Below, in pieces: positions 61,733 through 64,000 of a DNA stretch of 64,000 bases. Below the pieces are notes generated by a model, which saw only the letters and a list, made by a program, of their open reading frames with translations, was not told the origin of the DNA and searched no databases. The DNA is taken from positions 2,234,001 through 2,298,000 of the forward strand of contig NZ_CP119566.1 in the NCBI RefSeq assembly GCF_029277445.1, written 5' to 3'. The position numbers were made by a program, and so were the translations under genes. The first letter of the stretch is position 1; every line of letters begins with the position of its first letter. The DNA is from Pararhizobium qamdonense. GTDB taxonomy: Bacteria > Pseudomonadota > Alphaproteobacteria > Rhizobiales > Rhizobiaceae.

Positions 61733-61753
61733 GTGACTTGAAAGGACTTTCGG

Positions 61754-62314
61754 ATGGCGTTCGTCACCCACTATTTTACCGCTGACCAGCATTTCGGCCA
61801 TGCGCGCATGCTCGAATTCCGTCCGTTTGCGAACACGGATGAAATGGACCGCTACCTGATCGATGCACATAATGCCGTCGTCAAGGACGCCGATATCATT
61901 TGGATGTTGGGTGATTTCTCCTCCCATCAGGACAGCTGCACCGCCCAGATTTTCGCCCAGTTGAAAGGCCGGAAGCGCCTCATCTTGGGCAATCACGACA
62001 CGGACCACAGCGGCAATGTTCGCAAAGGCATCGCCGCTCTCGCGTGGGACCAGCCCCCGACACATTATGCTGAGGTCAAACAGGATCGCGAACGCGTTAT
62101 CCTGCACCACTACGCCATGCGCACCTGGTCGGCGAGCATCCATGGAAGCTGGCACCTGTATGGCCATTCCCACGGCCGCCTGCCTGCATACGGACGGTCG
62201 CGTGATTGCGGTGTTGATTGCCCTGACCTTGGATACGCGCCATCGACACTCCTGGGTTTGACGGTTCGCATGCGCGATGCCGAGGCGGTGCATGAGCCCC
62301 TCGATGCCAATTAA
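61754..62314 (+). CDS. Calcineurin-like metallophosphoesterase
   Basis: The 186-residue protein has the metallophosphoesterase motifs: FTADQHFGHA (DxH), WMLGDF (GD), ILGNHDTDHSG (GNHD), HHYAM and LYGHSHGRLP (GHxH). The set is complete, so a binuclear metal site is expected. It is of the small phage/plasmid type. AAAGGA precedes the ATG. It starts a chain of overlapping genes that runs to the end of the window. Confidence 0.92.
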   Translation: MAFVTHYFTADQHFGHARMLEFRPFANTDEMDRYLIDAHNAVVKDADIIWMLGDFSSHQDSCTAQIFAQLKGRKRLILGNHDTDHSGNVRKGIAALAWDQPPTHYAEVKQDRERVILHHYAMRTWSASIHGSWHLYGHSHGRLPAYGRSRDCGVDCPDLGYAPSTLLGLTVRMRDAEAVHEPLDAN

Positions 62315-62504
62315 GTTTCCGACCAAACCCGGTCTCCTCGCCCGCCAGCAATTGTCGCTTGAGCGCTTGCGAAAGATGCGCATAGACCGCGATCCAGAGA
62401 TGCAATTGATAATCAGTGATTTCGTAAGCGAATTGAAAGCCGACTTGGCTGCGCACAACATCGATATCGAAATCGTCGCGAGGGAGCATGACGATGACGC
62501 ATGA
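62292..62504 (+). CDS. Small hypothetical protein
   Basis: The 70-residue product starts MSPSMPIKFPTKPGLLARQQ and overlaps the phosphoesterase stop by 23 bp. It is helical and charged (LERLRKMRIDRDPEMQLIIS; DFVSELKADLAAHNIDIEIV). GAGG lies 6 nt before the ATG. It overlaps the next gene by 17 bp, so the three are translationally linked. Function is unknown. Confidence 0.6.
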   Translation: MSPSMPIKFPTKPGLLARQQLSLERLRKMRIDRDPEMQLIISDFVSELKADLAAHNIDIEIVAREHDDDA

Positions 62505-62976
62505 CGAGTTTGTCGCCTACATTCGCGAGCGTTACGCCACCCTCTTTGACCCGACCAACTCCGACGAAGTCTGGCGATACCTCATCACCGTCGGGCCTGG
62601 TTGGTGTCCACTGTTCACCGATTTCTGCGAGCAGATGGAAGGCGTCCTGCACCACCACGACGAGACCGGTCGCTGGTACATCCGGCAGGTGAAGGAGAAA
62701 TTTGGTGAGTTGCGCATCTATGTCCGACCGGCTCCGTACGAGCGACCGGATGTGGACGGATTCATGGAATGGGTGGACGATATCGATCCTCCTGAACCGA
62801 CACATGTCGAAGACATGCTCGGCATCATCAAACAGCATATCACCGGCCGGGCTGCCCATGTCTGTGAGGATTGTGGAGAGCCGGGAGAGCTGCGTGTCCT
62901 GGATGGCTGGTATAGCACGTGCTGCGACAGGCATTTTGAAGAGTGGAAAGCGCGTAAGGCATCTCGAAAATCATAA
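62488..62976 (+). CDS. Hypothetical protein with zinc-knuckle C-terminus (paralogue of 63007)
   Basis: The 162-residue protein has VGPGWCPLFTDFCEQMEGVL, then KEKFGELRIYVRPAPYERPD and a C-terminal CEDCGEPGELRVLDGWYSTC with a following His, a four-ligand zinc site. The same order of blocks (VGAGW..LLDDLVTEF; EKWGELKVAYLYD; CWYCGQAGWMRQ..WWRVRC) occurs in the 63007 product, so they share a domain. GAGGGAGC precedes the ATG. No function is known to me. Confidence 0.7.
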   Translation: MTMTHDEFVAYIRERYATLFDPTNSDEVWRYLITVGPGWCPLFTDFCEQMEGVLHHHDETGRWYIRQVKEKFGELRIYVRPAPYERPDVDGFMEWVDDIDPPEPTHVEDMLGIIKQHITGRAAHVCEDCGEPGELRVLDGWYSTCCDRHFEEWKARKASRKS

Positions 62977-63006
62977 GACGCCGTCCAAAAACGCAGGATC
63001 GAAGCC

Positions 63007-63693
63007 ATGACCGATGAAAAAGATAAGATAAGGCGGATATCGAAAATGGCCCGCGAGCAGCGTGATCGCCACCAGGATTACAGGCTTGTCGATGATCTGA
63101 GTAAACCCGGAATATTCGATGTGACGAACGCCCGCCTGGACGAGACCATGGACCAGCTCAAAGCTGAGAGTCACCGCTATCTCGAAGCTTGGTCCAAAGC
63201 GTTTCTCGATTTTCATACACCCGAAGCGATAGGAGCCTGGGCGAAAATGGGTAAAGTGGACCAGAAAGCAATGTCAGCAATCGTCCAGAGGATGATCGAT
63301 AGCTGCCCAGCCGATCAGGCAAAAAGCGATCAAATGCAGGCAGCTCACGACCGGGTGACCGATGCTCGCCGCCGTGCAGCTGTATATGATGGCGATTTGG
63401 ATCGGGCTCGACCGGCTTACTACGTCGGTGCTGGCTGGCACGCTATACTCGACGATCTCGTCACCGAATTCGCCCAGATCGCCGGACGCGGATTTTTGGC
63501 AGCGCATGAAAAGTGGGGTGAGCTGAAAGTTGCGTATCTCTACGACGGCGACCGCCAAGCGGATGTCGACGCCATTGTCAAACGAGCGTCTGATCGGGCT
63601 CTGGTGGCATGCTGGTATTGCGGCCAAGCTGGGTGGATGCGGCAAGAGCGATGGTGGCGGGTGCGTTGCGACGAGCATTGGAACGCAGAATGA
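63007..63693 (+). CDS. Hypothetical protein with shared zinc-knuckle domain
   Basis: The 228-residue protein has an N-terminal helical extension (KIRRISKMAREQRDRHQDYR; SHRYLEAWSKAFLDFHTPEA) not found in the 62488 product. The shared C-terminal domain follows: VGAGWHAILDDLVTEFAQIA, EKWGELKVAYLYDGD and CWYCGQAGWMRQERWWRVRC with a terminal His. The Cys pairs suggest a zinc knuckle. AGGATC precedes the ATG. Its last 4 nt overlap the next gene (ATGA). Confidence 0.7.
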   Translation: MTDEKDKIRRISKMAREQRDRHQDYRLVDDLSKPGIFDVTNARLDETMDQLKAESHRYLEAWSKAFLDFHTPEAIGAWAKMGKVDQKAMSAIVQRMIDSCPADQAKSDQMQAAHDRVTDARRRAAVYDGDLDRARPAYYVGAGWHAILDDLVTEFAQIAGRGFLAAHEKWGELKVAYLYDGDRQADVDAIVKRASDRALVACWYCGQAGWMRQERWWRVRCDEHWNAE

Positions 63694-64000
63694 CCGAGAA
63701 GTTTTACACATTCCTAGAATTCGCGAAGTTGCTCAACGTTCGCGAGAATGCGATCTGGCACATCATCGATGTCGGTGACATCCGCCCCCATTCGATTATC
63801 GACGACTATCAAAATCGCAGGCTGCCTGACGTGATCGGCAGCTTGCGGTTTTCGGATGCCGACGCCGAAAATTTCAAACAGGAATTCCGCCGTCGTCGGC
63901 ACGAGGATTTTAAAGTCGAGTATGCCGATGTCTATGTACCTGAGGAGGGACCGGGCGCTCGTGGTCTGGAATTTGGCCCTGGATGGATCGAAATCGTACG
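63690..64000 (+). CDS. Helix-turn-helix protein, cut by window end
   Basis: The frame starts with ATG at 63690 in an ATGA overlap with the upstream gene and stays open to the end, so at least 103 residues are present. The N-terminus FLEFAKLLNVRENAIWHIID followed by VGDIRP resembles the MerR/excisionase-type DNA-binding helix-turn-helix. The rest (FRRRRHEDFKVEYADVYVPE; GPGWIEIV) is unfamiliar. It may be a regulator or excision factor of the mobile element. Confidence 0.6.
   Translation, partial: MTEKFYTFLEFAKLLNVRENAIWHIIDVGDIRPHSIIDDYQNRRLPDVIGSLRFSDADAENFKQEFRRRRHEDFKVEYADVYVPEEGPGARGLEFGPGWIEIV

Noticed and set aside
1..64000. CRISPR arrays, tRNA or rRNA genes
   Set aside because: Read by eye for regular direct repeats and for tRNA-like arms; none was found, though a weak tRNA could be missed without computation.

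Overview
The window looks like accessory replicon DNA from an alphaproteobacterium of the Rhizobiales, most likely Rhizobiaceae. Pointers are two LexA boxes of the alphaproteobacterial type (GAAC-N7-GAAC), FixL/FixJ-like two-component genes with PAS_3 repeats, rhizobial small-protein families, an IS66 transposase remnant and intermediate GC. No rRNA, tRNA or CRISPR array was seen.

Layout. (1) 1-3.65 kb, minus strand: a SIR2-HerA anti-phage pair (4-nt overlap) followed by a window-truncated third gene. Upstream lies a divergent region with two LexA boxes and a small conserved gene. (2) 4.2-8.1 kb: a degenerate small ORF, an Rrf2-AhpD pair, an SH3-domain envelope protein, a cold-shock protein and a small rhizobial protein. 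(3) 8.2-22.8 kb: a regulatory and redox/detoxification block. It holds two PAS histidine kinases, a lone receiver, two DoxX proteins, two NmrA-like reductases, an SDR, an old yellow enzyme under MarR control, a cupin, alpha/beta hydrolases (one frameshifted) and a LysR regulator. (4) 23.5-28.8 kb: a nitric-oxide module with NsrR, a truncated-hemoglobin/DUF1971 fusion, flavohemoglobin, a membrane protein and an MscS channel with a cyclic-nucleotide-binding-like domain. Two 11-1-11 NsrR-type sites lie in the divergent promoter. (5) 28.9-35.7 kb: an exported hydrolase and a complete oligopeptide/nickel-type ABC importer with fused ATPases. (6) 35.8-41.7 kb: an AraC regulator, a third PAS kinase, two FixJ-like regulators, an EF-hand protein and a kinase homologue that has lost its phospho-acceptor and ATP-binding residues. 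(7) 41.8-56 kb: mostly small poorly known genes, an SDR/AraC divergent pair, remnants of IS66 and MFS genes, a ppGpp-hydrolase-like HD protein, a DUF3800 protein and several broken genes. (8) 56-64 kb: a plasmid/ICE-like segment with an AbiEii-type nucleotidyltransferase, a primase/replication protein of AEP type, an intergenic region with short iterons and nested palindromes that could be an origin, a metallophosphoesterase and a chain of tightly overlapping small genes.

The parts that most merit follow-up are the SIR2-HerA operon behind a possible SOS promoter, the pseudo-histidine-kinase paired with a FixJ-type regulator, the primase with its origin-like region, and a 25-residue hydrophobic peptide translationally coupled to a coiled-coil gene. 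All functional calls come from reading motifs by eye; no database search was made.
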